NCBI RefSeq assembly: GCF_900094555.1
Contig: NZ_FMAC01000015.1
Span: 1 to 64,000, forward strand
Length of the DNA stretch: 64,000 nucleotides
Reading direction: 5' to 3'
Source: Martinezella hainanensis
GTDB taxonomy: Bacteria; Pseudomonadota; Alphaproteobacteria; Rhizobiales; Rhizobiaceae
In this document: in pieces, positions 36,131 through 44,556 of the stretch
How the letters are laid out: each line of letters opens with the position of its first letter
Position numbering within the stretch: the stretch's first letter is position 1
Notes under the pieces: generated by a model
Told to the model about the DNA's origin: nothing
What the model saw: only the letters and a program-made list of their open reading frames with translations
The model's database searches: none
Position numbers and translations under genes: made by a program

Positions 36131-37168
36131 ATGAGCAAGCGTTCACAGCCCCTTCTAGCCGACGACAAACCGCTGCGTGGCCGGACGCGAAAGCGGCGCG
36201 ACCCGGCGCAGCTCAATCTCCTCCTCGACCCGATGCCTGATCGGGTCGAGCCGGCCTTGGCGCTCCTGAAGCCGAAGCCTCCGAGCGATCCCCGCTATAT
36301 TGCGGAGCTCAAGTTCGACGGATACCGCGGTTCAATCCACATCGAGCCTTCCGGAGCCCGCTTCCTGACGCGGGGCGGACACGATTGGACGGCTCGGTTC
36401 CCGGCCGTCGCCGAGGCCGCGCGAAAGCTGGGCGTCGCGAGCGCCATCCTCGACGGCGAGGCCGTCGTCCTCGACGAGCAGGGCCGATCGGAGTTTGGCG
36501 CACTGCAGCGTTCTCTTGGCGGCAGAGGTGGCAAGCTGGCGTCGCGCAATTCTGTCTTCTATGCATTCGACCTGCTCTATCTCGACGGTCACGACCTTCG
36601 AACCATGGAGCTGTCAAGTCGGCGGCATCTTTTGGAAGAGCTGATCGACGGCAGGGAAGGGGCGATCCGTTTCTCCGAGCAGATAGAGGGCGACGCCGTC
36701 TCGATCTTCGACGCTGCATGCGAGCATGGATTGGAAGGCGTCATCTTCAAAGACCCGGACAGCCCGTATCGCTCCGGCCGGACGGGCGACTGGATCAAGG
36801 TAAAGTGCATCCAGTCCGAGAGCTTCTTCGTCGTCGGCTACGAGAAGTCGGCAGTGGCGCGCGCCGGCGTCGGGAGCCTCCTACTGGCCGCGCGCAGAGG
36901 CGACGACCTTCAATACGTCGGTTCGGTAGGCACGGGTTTCAAATACAAGGACGCCTTAGAGCTGCGCGAGATGCTCGACAAGCTTGTGATGCGGAAGGCG
37001 CCGATCGACTACGATGGCCGTCGTAAGAACGTCGTGTGGGCGCAGCCTACTCTGATCGCCGAGATCGAATACCGCGCCTGGACCGACGACGGCAAGCTCC
37101 GGCACGCGTCCTACAAAGGCCTGCGCGAAGTGCAGGACAACGCGGCCGTCTACGAGATCGAGGAGTGA
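36131..37168 (+). CDS. ATP-dependent DNA ligase (LigD ligase-domain type, 345 aa)
   Basis: ELKFDGYRG at about 59-67 holds the adenylated Lys of the KxDGxR motif. AILDGEAVVLDEQG is motif III, EGVIFKD motif IV and GDWIKVKC motif V. The OB-fold follows (PTLIAEIEYRAWTDDGKLRH). Length and end match the ligase part of bacterial LigD, without the polymerase and nuclease domains. Such ligases can serve in end joining; no Ku gene is in the window. It overlaps a convergent minus-strand gene by 19 bases. Confidence 0.92.
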   Translation: MSKRSQPLLADDKPLRGRTRKRRDPAQLNLLLDPMPDRVEPALALLKPKPPSDPRYIAELKFDGYRGSIHIEPSGARFLTRGGHDWTARFPAVAEAARKLGVASAILDGEAVVLDEQGRSEFGALQRSLGGRGGKLASRNSVFYAFDLLYLDGHDLRTMELSSRRHLLEELIDGREGAIRFSEQIEGDAVSIFDAACEHGLEGVIFKDPDSPYRSGRTGDWIKVKCIQSESFFVVGYEKSAVARAGVGSLLLAARRGDDLQYVGSVGTGFKYKDALELREMLDKLVMRKAPIDYDGRRKNVVWAQPTLIAEIEYRAWTDDGKLRHASYKGLREVQDNAAVYEIEE

Positions 37169-37404
37169 TCGTCGGCCGCATGCTGCAGCCGTCTGACGCG
37201 CAGCGACCATCCGTGCGGCGACACATGTTCCGCAATCCCGGCGTCGTCTTCGTCGATCCGCAGGGTCGCCACGATCCAGTCGGTCGGCATTACTCCCGGA
37301 AGGTCTTCTCGCATCAGGGCGACTGCTAGGTCGTCAAGGGTATCGAGACCCCTCCTCGTCTCGCGGCCGTCTCGCTCAAGCGTCCATATATATCGGGTCT
37401 TCAT
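37150..37404 (-). CDS. Small hypothetical protein convergent with the ligase (84 aa)
   Basis: A frame starting MKTRYIWTLERDGRETRRGL, then LDDLAVALMREDLPGVMPTD, ending in a polar tail. Upstream in-frame ATGs (37425, 37434) are possible. No strong ribosome site is seen. It shares its last 19 bases with the ligase end. The regular composition suggests a real gene; function unknown. Confidence 0.5.
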   Translation of the reverse strand: MKTRYIWTLERDGRETRRGLDTLDDLAVALMREDLPGVMPTDWIVATLRIDEDDAGIAEHVSPHGWSLRVRRLQHAADDHSSIS

Positions 37405-37526
37405 CTGGTGTGATCCGTCGCTCATCGCGCCCACATACCGGCAATCTCCGGGCGGGAGAAGGGCCTTCTTGTTTCGCTCGAAAGCCTCACCATCTCAGAA
37501 GAGTCCCCGAACCTGGAGCACTCGAG

Positions 37527-37697
37527 ATGGAAGACGACGTCCTGGAGCTGGAAACCGCCCCCGAAATTGAAATCCTGCCGCCGGAGCACGACGACGCCGA
37601 TCGGGACGGCGCGTATAGCTGTCTCTGTTGCGGGCGCACGCAAGCCTTCCTGGACGACGACGGATGCGGCATCTGCGAAGAGTGCCTGGCATCTTAG
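37527..37697 (+). CDS. Small zinc-ribbon-like protein (56 aa)
   Basis: ATG at 37527 with GGAG nine bases upstream. An acidic start (MEDDVLELETAPEIEILPPE) is followed by CLCCGRTQAF and CGICEECLAS, two Cys pairs with spacing like a zinc ribbon. It could be a small adaptor protein. It is followed by the DUF3606 gene after 63 bases. Confidence 0.6.
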   Translation: MEDDVLELETAPEIEILPPEHDDADRDGAYSCLCCGRTQAFLDDDGCGICEECLAS

Positions 37698-37760
37698 GAT
37701 ATGGAACTTCTTGATTCGACGCCCGTTTTTGGAAGATCGCAACATCAGGAGGCATCGAAA

Positions 37761-37934
37761 ATGGCTACCACGTCCCGAGGCAGAGCACAGGATCGCGCGA
37801 AAGTCGCCGGCGGTCAGGATCATGAAGTCCGCTACGAGGCCAAGAAAGAAGGCGTCTCAAAAGATACGGTCAAGAAGGCCGTGAAGAATGCCGGGAATTC
37901 GCGCAAGAAAGTCGAGGCGGAAATCCGGCACTAG
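37761..37934 (+). CDS. DUF3606 small basic protein (57 aa)
   Basis: ATG at 37761 after TCAGGAGGCATCGAAA. The protein carries the short DUF3606 pattern (HEVRYEAKKEGVSKDTVKKA, then VKNAGNSRKKVEAEI), helical and basic. The family is common in rhizobia and of unknown function. It ends three bases before the exonuclease III gene. Confidence 0.82.
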   Translation: MATTSRGRAQDRAKVAGGQDHEVRYEAKKEGVSKDTVKKAVKNAGNSRKKVEAEIRH

Positions 37935-37937
37935 GCC

Positions 37938-38738
37938 GTGAAGCTTGCAACCTACAACGTAAACGGCGTCAACGGCCGGCTCGAAATTCTCCTTCGATGG
38001 TTGGGGGAGGCCGAGCCGGACGTCGTCTGCCTGCAGGAACTGAAGGCGCCGCAGGAGAAGTTCCCGATCAAGGCGATCGAGGCCGCAGGCTACGGCGCGG
38101 TCTGGCAGGGCCAGAAAGCCTGGAACGGCGTCGCGATCCTCGCCAAAGGGCAGCAGCCGCATCTCACACGGAAGGGACTTCCGGGGGAACCGGAGGACGA
38201 GCACAGCCGATACATCGAGGCGATCGTCGACGGGATCGTCATCGGCGGCCTGTATCTGCCGAACGGCAACCCTTATCCAGGCCTGAAATTCGACTACAAG
38301 CTTCGCTGGTTCAAGCGTCTCCAGGACTACGCGGCCGAGTTGCTGGAGCTGGAGGTGCCTGTCATCCTCGCGGGCGACTACAACGTCATGCCGACCGAGC
38401 TCGACGTCTACAAGCCCGAGAGGTGGACGAACGACGCCCTGTTCCGCATTGAGGTGCGGGAGGCTTACAAGAAGCTTGTCGACCAGGGCTGGACGGATGC
38501 CCTTCGCCATCTGCATCCGGACGAACGCATCTACACGTTCTGGGACTACTTCCGAAACGCATACGCCCGAGACGCCGGGCTGCGGATCGACCATTTCCTG
38601 CTGAGTTCGGAGGCTGCCGACAGGTTGTCGAAAGCGGAAGTCGACAAGCATGTCCGCGGCTGGGAGCACACCAGCGACCATGCTCCTGTGTGGATCGAAC
38701 TCAGCGACAAGCCCGCCAAGAAGAGGAGAAACCCATGA
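37938..38738 (+). CDS. xthA: Exonuclease III / AP endonuclease (266 aa)
   Basis: GTG start at 37938 just after the DUF3606 stop. MKLATYNVNGVNGRLEILLR opens the endonuclease/exonuclease fold. CLQELKAPQEKFP has the metal Glu, AGDYNVMPTELD the Asp/Asn pair, LRIDHFLLS and TSDHAPVWIE the final Asp and His. Length and motif order match ExoIII, which cleaves at abasic sites and trims 3' ends. The neighbouring ligase and SRAP genes suggest repair work; that link is inference. The stop overlaps the next start (ATGA). Confidence 0.93.
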   Translation: MKLATYNVNGVNGRLEILLRWLGEAEPDVVCLQELKAPQEKFPIKAIEAAGYGAVWQGQKAWNGVAILAKGQQPHLTRKGLPGEPEDEHSRYIEAIVDGIVIGGLYLPNGNPYPGLKFDYKLRWFKRLQDYAAELLELEVPVILAGDYNVMPTELDVYKPERWTNDALFRIEVREAYKKLVDQGWTDALRHLHPDERIYTFWDYFRNAYARDAGLRIDHFLLSSEAADRLSKAEVDKHVRGWEHTSDHAPVWIELSDKPAKKRRNP

Positions 38739-38905
38739 CCGACGACTGGAGAGCGCGCCTGCGCGACAAGCTCGAAGACTTCGTCGACACGTTCTTCGTA
38801 GCCGGAGCAAGGCAGGAAGACGTCTTCGACGCCATCGTCGAGGAAGTTCAAAACCTTAAGGTCGCGCTTGATCGCGAAGCCGTGCGATGGCGGACTCAAT
38901 ATTAA
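38735..38905 (+). CDS. Small hypothetical protein coupled to xthA (56 aa)
   Basis: ATG at 38735 overlaps the xthA stop, with AGGAGAAACCC before it. A helical protein: MTDDWRARLRDKLEDFVDTF, then EDVFDAIVEEVQNLKVALDR. Overlap and ribosome site show it is translated with xthA. No family is recognised. Confidence 0.65.
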   Translation: MTDDWRARLRDKLEDFVDTFFVAGARQEDVFDAIVEEVQNLKVALDREAVRWRTQY

Positions 38906-39011
38906 CGTCGAAAAATTTTTCATATTACTAAGTATAATCAACAGCTTAATGAAAATCGCGTAAGAGTAATTATGGAACCTATCTAGCCGTCGCAGAACAA
39001 CCTTTAGCTTG

Positions 39012-39539
39012 ATGACGGCGGCAAGATTGGTACAATTTATCATGAGCGATACACAATCCGTCGAAACACTGTTGGTAAAATTGGTTGGGCAACCTGCGTG
39101 GCAGGTTCAGGTAATGCACGGCAACTTTCTCTCGCTCGATTTCGGCAAGCCATGGCTTGACATTGCCGAGAAGCTTACGCCGCCGCAGCGCAAAATTGTC
39201 GCGCGTGGGGAGTGGCACTTTGTTCTGCGGTACTGTCAGTGGCGAGTGTTCAATGCGAAGCAAGCGGATCCAGAAGCGTCCCGTTCGACTCAACGTTCCT
39301 ATGCTACCCGAGAAATTTCGGGGCAGTTTCTTCGATCCGTGACCTACGATTCTCAACTCAGGACCACCAAACTTGTTTTTGATCTCGGCGCTATCATCGA
39401 AATCCACCCCAATAATTGGAGTGATGATCCTCAATGGTTACTGTCAGGCAAAGACCAAGTTTGGACGCTCGATAATGCTGGGCACCTGACGCATGAAGCC
39501 CGAACCCTTTTTTCCAAAGGCATAGATAAAACGTGGTGA
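39012..39539 (+). CDS. Orphan hypothetical protein (175 aa)
   Basis: The frame is open from 39012; MSDTQSVETLLVKLVGQPAW at 39042 is an alternative start. Its base composition is clearly more A/T-rich than its neighbours, and it follows an A/T-rich 100-base gap. It is a mixed alpha/beta protein with several Trp (RGEWHFVLRYCQWRVF; IIEIHPNNWSDDPQWLL). No family is recognised and no ribosome site is convincing. The composition suggests recent acquisition. Confidence 0.55.
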   Translation: MTAARLVQFIMSDTQSVETLLVKLVGQPAWQVQVMHGNFLSLDFGKPWLDIAEKLTPPQRKIVARGEWHFVLRYCQWRVFNAKQADPEASRSTQRSYATREISGQFLRSVTYDSQLRTTKLVFDLGAIIEIHPNNWSDDPQWLLSGKDQVWTLDNAGHLTHEARTLFSKGIDKTW

Positions 39540-39607
39540 GGAGCTTAGATGACGCCTGGGTTTCTATTGGCGCTTATGCAGGGAAAACAGGACTGTTGTC
39601 CGGTGAC

Positions 39608-39829
39608 TTAAAGCGGCCCTGACACCCTTAGCTGTTCGACCGCCTCTTCCATTGAGTTGACGTTTAGCTCACGCAACGCCTGCTCGATATCGGATTGAAT
39701 CTGTGTAGCCGTGCGGTCCTGAATCACTGCGATTTCTGATATGGTGCGTCCTTGTGCACACCACAACAAGGACGCGCGCACCAATGGAGAAAGGCCGAGG
39801 CGTTTTGTTCCCATCCCAGTCAGGTCCAT
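39608..39829 (-). CDS. LuxR-type HTH domain only (73 aa)
   Basis: GLSPLVRASLLWCAQGRTIS, then EIAVIQDRTATQIQSDIEQA and LRELNVNSMEEAVEQL match the four-helix LuxR DNA-binding domain in order. The ligand-binding half is absent, so it is either a short regulator or the remnant of a LuxR protein. It lies downstream of ridA on the same strand. Confidence 0.6.
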   Translation of the reverse strand: MDLTGMGTKRLGLSPLVRASLLWCAQGRTISEIAVIQDRTATQIQSDIEQALRELNVNSMEEAVEQLRVSGPL

Positions 39830-39871
39830 GGACCCTCAGAGGTGCATCTAGCCCTCCCCGGCCCTATAAAA

Positions 39872-40252
39872 TTAAGAGGCAAACAGGATTGCTTCTATCT
39901 CGACCATTGCCCCCTTCGGAAGGGCACTTACTTCATAGCAGGCCCGAGCCGGGAATGGCGCACAAAAGAACTCTCTGTAGACCGAATTTACCGCCTCGAA
40001 GGACGAAATGTCCGTCAATAGTACGGTCGTTTTCACCGTTGCCGATAGTTCAATTCCCGCCTCTTCTGCAATCGCTTTGAGGTTTGTCAGGCATTGCCTC
40101 GCCTGCACAGATGGATCTGCTGAGTGGATTGTTCCAGACACCGAATCGAGGGGCAACTGCCCTGAGACGAAAACGAAATCACCTGCGCGGATTGCCTGCG
40201 AGTACGGACCTACAGCAGCGGGGGCCTGGGCGGACTTTATTTCCTTAAGCAT
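39872..40252 (-). CDS. RidA family enamine/imine deaminase (126 aa)
   Basis: MLKEIKSAQAPAAVGPYSQA is the typical opening; FVFVSGQLPLD and SALPKGAMVEIEAILFA complete the fold, with RACYEV holding the key Arg. RidA hydrolyses reactive 2-aminoacrylate-type imines. Such imines arise from amino-acid oxidation, so a link to the nearby DadA and PLP enzymes is plausible. It follows the Kbl-like gene by 15 bases. Confidence 0.9.
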   Translation of the reverse strand: MLKEIKSAQAPAAVGPYSQAIRAGDFVFVSGQLPLDSVSGTIHSADPSVQARQCLTNLKAIAEEAGIELSATVKTTVLLTDISSFEAVNSVYREFFCAPFPARACYEVSALPKGAMVEIEAILFAS

Positions 40253-40267
40253 TGAATTTCCCAATTC

Positions 40268-41467
40268 TCAAACGGTAAGGTTCTGCTGCGACACTCGTGA
40301 TTCTTGAAATCGGCGTAGTACCGTTAGAACGCGGTCTATATCCTCTCTGGTATGCTGTGCGCTTACCTGCATTCTCACTCGTGCTGCGCCCTTGGCAACC
40401 ACAGGATATGAGAACGCCACAGCATACACATCATCAGCGAGGAGTGATTTAGCGAGCATCCGTGCGTGATCAGCATCGCCAACAATTATCGGAACAATAG
40501 GATGGTTCACGCCACCTACGGCAAGTCCAAGTCTCAAAGCCCCTGTGCGAAGCTGGGAAACTCTGGCATTCAAGTTTTCGCGAAGGGCGTCTGACTCCGA
40601 AGCCAGTGTAATCGCCTTGATCGACGCGGCGCAGATAGCTGGCATAAGCGAATTGGAAAACAGGTAGGGACGAGACGCTTGCCTAAGCCACTCAACGACT
40701 GCCGAGCGTCCTGATACGTAACCGCCCGATGCACCGCCCAGCGCTTTCCCGAGCGTTCCCGTTAAGATGTGCACTTTATCGGAGACGCCATGCAGCGACG
40801 GCGTGCCTTTCCCCTTTTCACCCACAATACCGACAGCGTGGGAATCATCGACGATTACAAGCGCATTGTATTTTTCAGCCAGAGCGCAAATGGCGGGAAG
40901 GTTAGCGACCGTGCCATCCATTGAAAAGACGCCATCAGTCACGATCGCCCGGGAACCCGACAGCGGCGACGCTTTGAGTGCAGCCTCGAGAGACTCCATG
41001 TCGTTGTGCTTGTATCTCCGTCTCTCAGCCTTACAGAGCCTGATTCCGTCAATAATGCTAGCGTGATTGAGCTCGTCACTAACAAGAGTGTCATCGGGGC
41101 CGAAAAGTGTCTCAAACAGTCCAGTATTTGCGTCGAAACACGAGCTATATAGGATGGTGTCCTCAGTACCAAGGAAGTCGCTGATATGTGACTCCAGCTT
41201 AGAGTGGAGTTCCTGCGTCCCACAGATGAACCTCACGGAAGCCATGCCAAATCCGAATTGGTCTATCGCGGACTTTGCTGCAGCAACCAACCCTGGGTCA
41301 TTTGCAAGTCCCAGGTAGTTGTTCGAACACATATTGAGCAGAGTACGTGATTGACCATCAACAGTTACAGCGATCTCCCGTCCCTGCGGTGATGAGATTA
41401 TCGCCTCGCGCTTGTCGAAGCCATCGCGACGAAGATTACTGAGTTTCTCTTCATAATGTTCCAACAT
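40268..41467 (-). CDS. Glycine C-acetyltransferase-like PLP enzyme (Kbl family, 399 aa)
   Basis: A fold-type I aminotransferase of the alpha-oxoamine synthase group: SNNYLGLANDPGLVAAAKSA, then SRAIVTDGVFSMDGTVANLP, VIVDDSHAVGIVGEKGKGT and TGTLGKALGGASGGYVSG, which holds the PLP Lys. The length fits Kbl (2-amino-3-oxobutanoate to glycine and acetyl-CoA); BioF-like and other members cannot be excluded. It is 13 bases after the class IV aminotransferase gene on the same strand. No threonine dehydrogenase is in the window, so the substrate may differ. Confidence 0.85.
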   Translation of the reverse strand: MLEHYEEKLSNLRRDGFDKREAIISSPQGREIAVTVDGQSRTLLNMCSNNYLGLANDPGLVAAAKSAIDQFGFGMASVRFICGTQELHSKLESHISDFLGTEDTILYSSCFDANTGLFETLFGPDDTLVSDELNHASIIDGIRLCKAERRRYKHNDMESLEAALKASPLSGSRAIVTDGVFSMDGTVANLPAICALAEKYNALVIVDDSHAVGIVGEKGKGTPSLHGVSDKVHILTGTLGKALGGASGGYVSGRSAVVEWLRQASRPYLFSNSLMPAICAASIKAITLASESDALRENLNARVSQLRTGALRLGLAVGGVNHPIVPIIVGDADHARMLAKSLLADDVYAVAFSYPVVAKGAARVRMQVSAQHTREDIDRVLTVLRRFQESRVSQQNLTV

Positions 41468-41480
41468 CCTGATCGACCCA

Positions 41481-42443
41481 TCAAGAAAAGTAGCTGATTG
41501 GCGTCGACCACTTAGGATCAGAGTGCCGCTTCCAATACTCGTCCATCAGTGTTTTTGTTATTTCTCCAACACTGCCTGTGCCAATTGATCGCTCATTGAC
41601 CTTGGTCACCGGCATCACACCACCTGCCGTCGATGTGATGAAGATCTCGTCTGCGCCAAAAAGGTCGTCCTGACTGACAGCTTTCTCAGCGACTGGGATC
41701 TGAAGTTCGCTGCAGATATCGAGAACCGATCGCCTGGTAATACCGGGAAGCACGTTCTTGGCCGGCGTGCTTACCTGTCCACCCCGGACAGCGAACACGT
41801 TGAACCCCGGGCCTTCCGCAATATTGCCTTCGAAGTCGAGTATCAGGGCTGTTTCTGCCTTTTGATCATAAGCGTCGTACAGCCCTTTCACGAGGTCAAG
41901 CCAGTGGTAGTTCTTGATCGTCGGATCCACGGATGCTGGCGGGATCCTAACAGTGCTGCTGATAGCCACATGAAGACCCCGCTTGAGCTGTTCCGCATTT
42001 GCAACAGATCCAAACGGAATAGCGAAGGCGATAAACCGATTGATTGCATCGCGAGGGTCGCGGCTGAAAGTCGGCGAACTTCCTCGTGTACAAATCATCT
42101 CGACATAAGCAGACCGGTGGCCCGACAAACCGACACAGTTCTGCAGAACGGTCGTGACCTCCTCACGCGAAAGGTTGATGCTCATTCGCAGCTTTTCCAG
42201 ACCATTGAAAAAACGGTCGAGATGAAGGTCAAGCCGAAAAAACCGTCCGTCCCACACATGGACAGTATCGTAGGTGGCATCGGAATGAAGTAGGCCCCAA
42301 TCCAGCACCGAAATTTTGGCTTGAGACATTGGCAAGTATTGCCCATCCATGTAGGCAATCCCGCTCGGGTAACGAGAATTGTCTTCATACTGGGCCGCTA
42401 TTTCAGGACGGCCAACGGTTGGGACAGTCGATGCGTTCGACAT
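41481..42443 (-). CDS. Class IV (D-amino-acid/branched-chain) aminotransferase (320 aa)
   Basis: The ATG at 42443 follows AAGGTATTTCGA. VLDWGLLHSDATYDTVHVWD is the fold IV opening. KNYHWLDLVKGLYDAYDQKA holds the PLP Lys candidate near the family's KxxNYL position, here with Tyr-His-Trp. NIAEGPGFNVFAV and EIFITSTAGGVMPV match the active-site loops. The family includes D-alanine, branched-chain and lyase members; the exact substrate cannot be read. It heads the minus-strand set with kbl and ridA. Confidence 0.85.
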   Translation of the reverse strand: MSNASTVPTVGRPEIAAQYEDNSRYPSGIAYMDGQYLPMSQAKISVLDWGLLHSDATYDTVHVWDGRFFRLDLHLDRFFNGLEKLRMSINLSREEVTTVLQNCVGLSGHRSAYVEMICTRGSSPTFSRDPRDAINRFIAFAIPFGSVANAEQLKRGLHVAISSTVRIPPASVDPTIKNYHWLDLVKGLYDAYDQKAETALILDFEGNIAEGPGFNVFAVRGGQVSTPAKNVLPGITRRSVLDICSELQIPVAEKAVSQDDLFGADEIFITSTAGGVMPVTKVNERSIGTGSVGEITKTLMDEYWKRHSDPKWSTPISYFS

Positions 42444-42720
42444 TCGAAATACCTTTTCATGGTTTTTGGTAAATCCATTGTCTAGCAGCGCGACGATTGT
42501 AAAATTCCAAAATGGAAGTTCGTGCGACGCATTTGCCTCAAACCCAGCCTATAGGCGAAACACGTCCATCACCAGCAAGTAAACTTGCAAGGGTATGGCC
42601 GGCTTGCAGTCATAGCTCCATCCCGTCACACAGCTCCCTACGCGACAGCGGCTTACACAAGCAGGCGCTGAAGCCAGATCACACGAATTGTGCAGGTCAA
42701 AGACCGTCGATCGCGGAGAC

Positions 42721-43188
42721 CTATATGCTAATACGAGGTTCGAATTTGACGCGATCGAGAGCGATCATGCTATTGAATTTTCTGACGTTCTTATTGGTAT
42801 AAAGTTTAGTTTTCACGAACACGTCGAAAGCCTCAACGTCTTCAACCGAAACCACCAGAACAAAATCAGCGGTACCGGTCACCATGTAGCACTGAGTGAC
42901 TTCAGGCGCTACGCGCATTGCCCGCTTGAATTCATCGACGAGGTCTAATCTTTCGCGGTCAAGTTCCACCGTCACAATCACTGAAAGACGCCGTCCCGCT
43001 ACTTTGGGATCAATGAGACAGATGTCGGCGACGATAGCCTTCTCATCACGAAGCCGCTTAATGCGCCGCAAGCAAGAAGCGGCTGACGAGCCAACTTCCT
43101 CTGCAATTTCCGCAAACGATCGCCTGTTGTCCACTTGAAGAGCGCGAAGGATACGGCGATCTAATTCGTCCAATTCCACCAGGTCCAC
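42721..43188 (-). CDS. Lrp/AsnC-family regulator (155 aa)
   Basis: The N-terminal helix-turn-helix (LDELDRRILRALQVDNRRSF, then SSAASCLRRIKRL) precedes a RAM/AsnC ligand domain (VTQCYMVTGTADFVLVVSVE). Start GTG at 43188 or GTG nine bases downstream. Lrp proteins sense amino acids and usually control adjacent catabolic genes; it is divergent from the M20 deacylase gene, with a palindrome between. The 277-base gap from 42444 to 42720, upstream of the aminotransferase, holds no gene. Confidence 0.92.
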   Translation of the reverse strand: MDLVELDELDRRILRALQVDNRRSFAEIAEEVGSSAASCLRRIKRLRDEKAIVADICLIDPKVAGRRLSVIVTVELDRERLDLVDEFKRAMRVAPEVTQCYMVTGTADFVLVVSVEDVEAFDVFVKTKLYTNKNVRKFNSMIALDRVKFEPRISI

Positions 43189-43236
43189 CTTCTCAATCGA
43201 TGCATTCGGATGATTTATCCACGCCGAAAAAGCGTT

Positions 43237-43251
43237 ATTTACGACGTAAAT
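43237..43251. promoter_or_regulatory. Palindrome between Lrp and M20 genes, possible Lrp site
   Basis: ATTTACG-A-CGTAAAT is a perfect inverted repeat of 7 bp arms with a 1-bp centre, in the divergent gap between the Lrp gene and the M20 gene. A/T-rich dyads of about 15 bp are typical Lrp/AsnC sites; binding is inferred. Confidence 0.5.
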
Positions 43252-43363
43252 GCATCATCTACATATTATGTCTGACGCCTTTTGTCGAACCTGGCTTCTA
43301 TCCTGAAATGAGTTACGCGGCAAGCGCGCCAATTCAAACATTTCCAGGGGTAGGAGATTCCTT

Positions 43364-44536
43364 TTGTCTGATGATGTACTCACAGATAGTCTGACGATCT
43401 TGGATCAGTTGGTGGGTTTTCGACCAATTTCGGATCGTAGCAACCTCCCATTGATCGACTTCTGCTGTCACCGCCTTAGGGAGGTCGGCGTCGCTACGAA
43501 CGTTCTTCGGTCGCCTGGGGGCGACAAGGCAGCACTATACGCGACGATCGGCCCTAAGGTTGCGGGTGGCATCGTCCTGTCTGGTCATACTGATGTGGTT
43601 CCGGCTGACGGCCAGCCTTGGTCGTCCGATCCGTGGGCCGTAACCCGCAAAAATGGTAGGTTAGTTGGACGCGGAACGTCTGACATGCTGGGATTTGTAA
43701 GCCTTGCGCTGGCTGCCGCGTGCAGGTTCAGTAGGTACCAGCTGAGACGTCCTATCCATTTGGCGTTTTCGTATGACGAAGAAACGGATTGTAGTGGTGG
43801 AAAAATCCTCTCCGAGGTCATGGGCAGGACTCTTCCGACCCCTGAGTTGGTCGTGGTTGGAGAGCCCACCCAACAGGAAGTGGTCGTCGGTCACAAGGCG
43901 TATGCGGAACTTCGCACGAGGGTGGTGGGTCTGCCCGTGCATTCATCAAGGCTGGATTTAGGCGCTAGCGCCGTGACGATCGCAGCTCGACTTGTCAGCT
44001 ACATCGATGATCTACACGCCGCTTACGCTCCCAAGAGCACGAGGATCGATCATCGTTTCAACCCTCCGTTCACGACGCTCCACTGCGGAACGTTTCGAGG
44101 TGGAACATCGCCGACCACCGTCGCGGCCGAGGCAGAATTTACAACAGACATCCGCACAATTCCCTCTGAGAACTATCTTGATTTCGTGAAGAAAATTGAC
44201 GGCTTTGCGGACATGTTGGGACGTCGCCCATTGGTGCCAGATGGACCGACATGCTCGATCATGACCGAGGTACTCACAACCATCCCCGGCCTCACTCCAT
44301 CGGTCAGCTCGTCCGCCTGTGACCTTCTCGGTTCGGCAGGGTTGTCAGTTGGTTCAGCCACGATCGCCGGAGGAACTGAAGCTGGGCTATTCCAAGCACA
44401 AGGATGGTCCACCGTAGTCTGCGGCCCTGGTGACCTTCGGCGAGCACATGTTGCCGATGAGTACATTGAAATCGACGAACTGCAGTCCTTCGCAAATGTC
44501 CTCGGAGCGTTCGCCGACCAACTTTGCACAGAATAA
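43364..44536 (+). CDS. M20-family amidohydrolase, acetylornithine deacetylase-like (390 aa)
   Basis: TTG start at 43364 with TAGGAG upstream. GGIVLSGHTDVVPADGQPW holds the first metal His and Asp, RGTSDMLGF the bridging Asp, DEETDCSGGK the catalytic Glu pair and GEPTQQEVVVGHKAYAEL the dimer lid. GGTEAGLFQAQG near the end holds the last ligand region. The pattern is ArgE/DapE-like. The biological substrate is probably an N-acylated amino acid, judging from neighbours. It lies 20 bases before dadA. Confidence 0.88.
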   Translation: MSDDVLTDSLTILDQLVGFRPISDRSNLPLIDFCCHRLREVGVATNVLRSPGGDKAALYATIGPKVAGGIVLSGHTDVVPADGQPWSSDPWAVTRKNGRLVGRGTSDMLGFVSLALAAACRFSRYQLRRPIHLAFSYDEETDCSGGKILSEVMGRTLPTPELVVVGEPTQQEVVVGHKAYAELRTRVVGLPVHSSRLDLGASAVTIAARLVSYIDDLHAAYAPKSTRIDHRFNPPFTTLHCGTFRGGTSPTTVAAEAEFTTDIRTIPSENYLDFVKKIDGFADMLGRRPLVPDGPTCSIMTEVLTTIPGLTPSVSSSACDLLGSAGLSVGSATIAGGTEAGLFQAQGWSTVVCGPGDLRRAHVADEYIEIDELQSFANVLGAFADQLCTE

Positions 44537-44556
44537 CGAAAAGGGTCAAACGCTCA

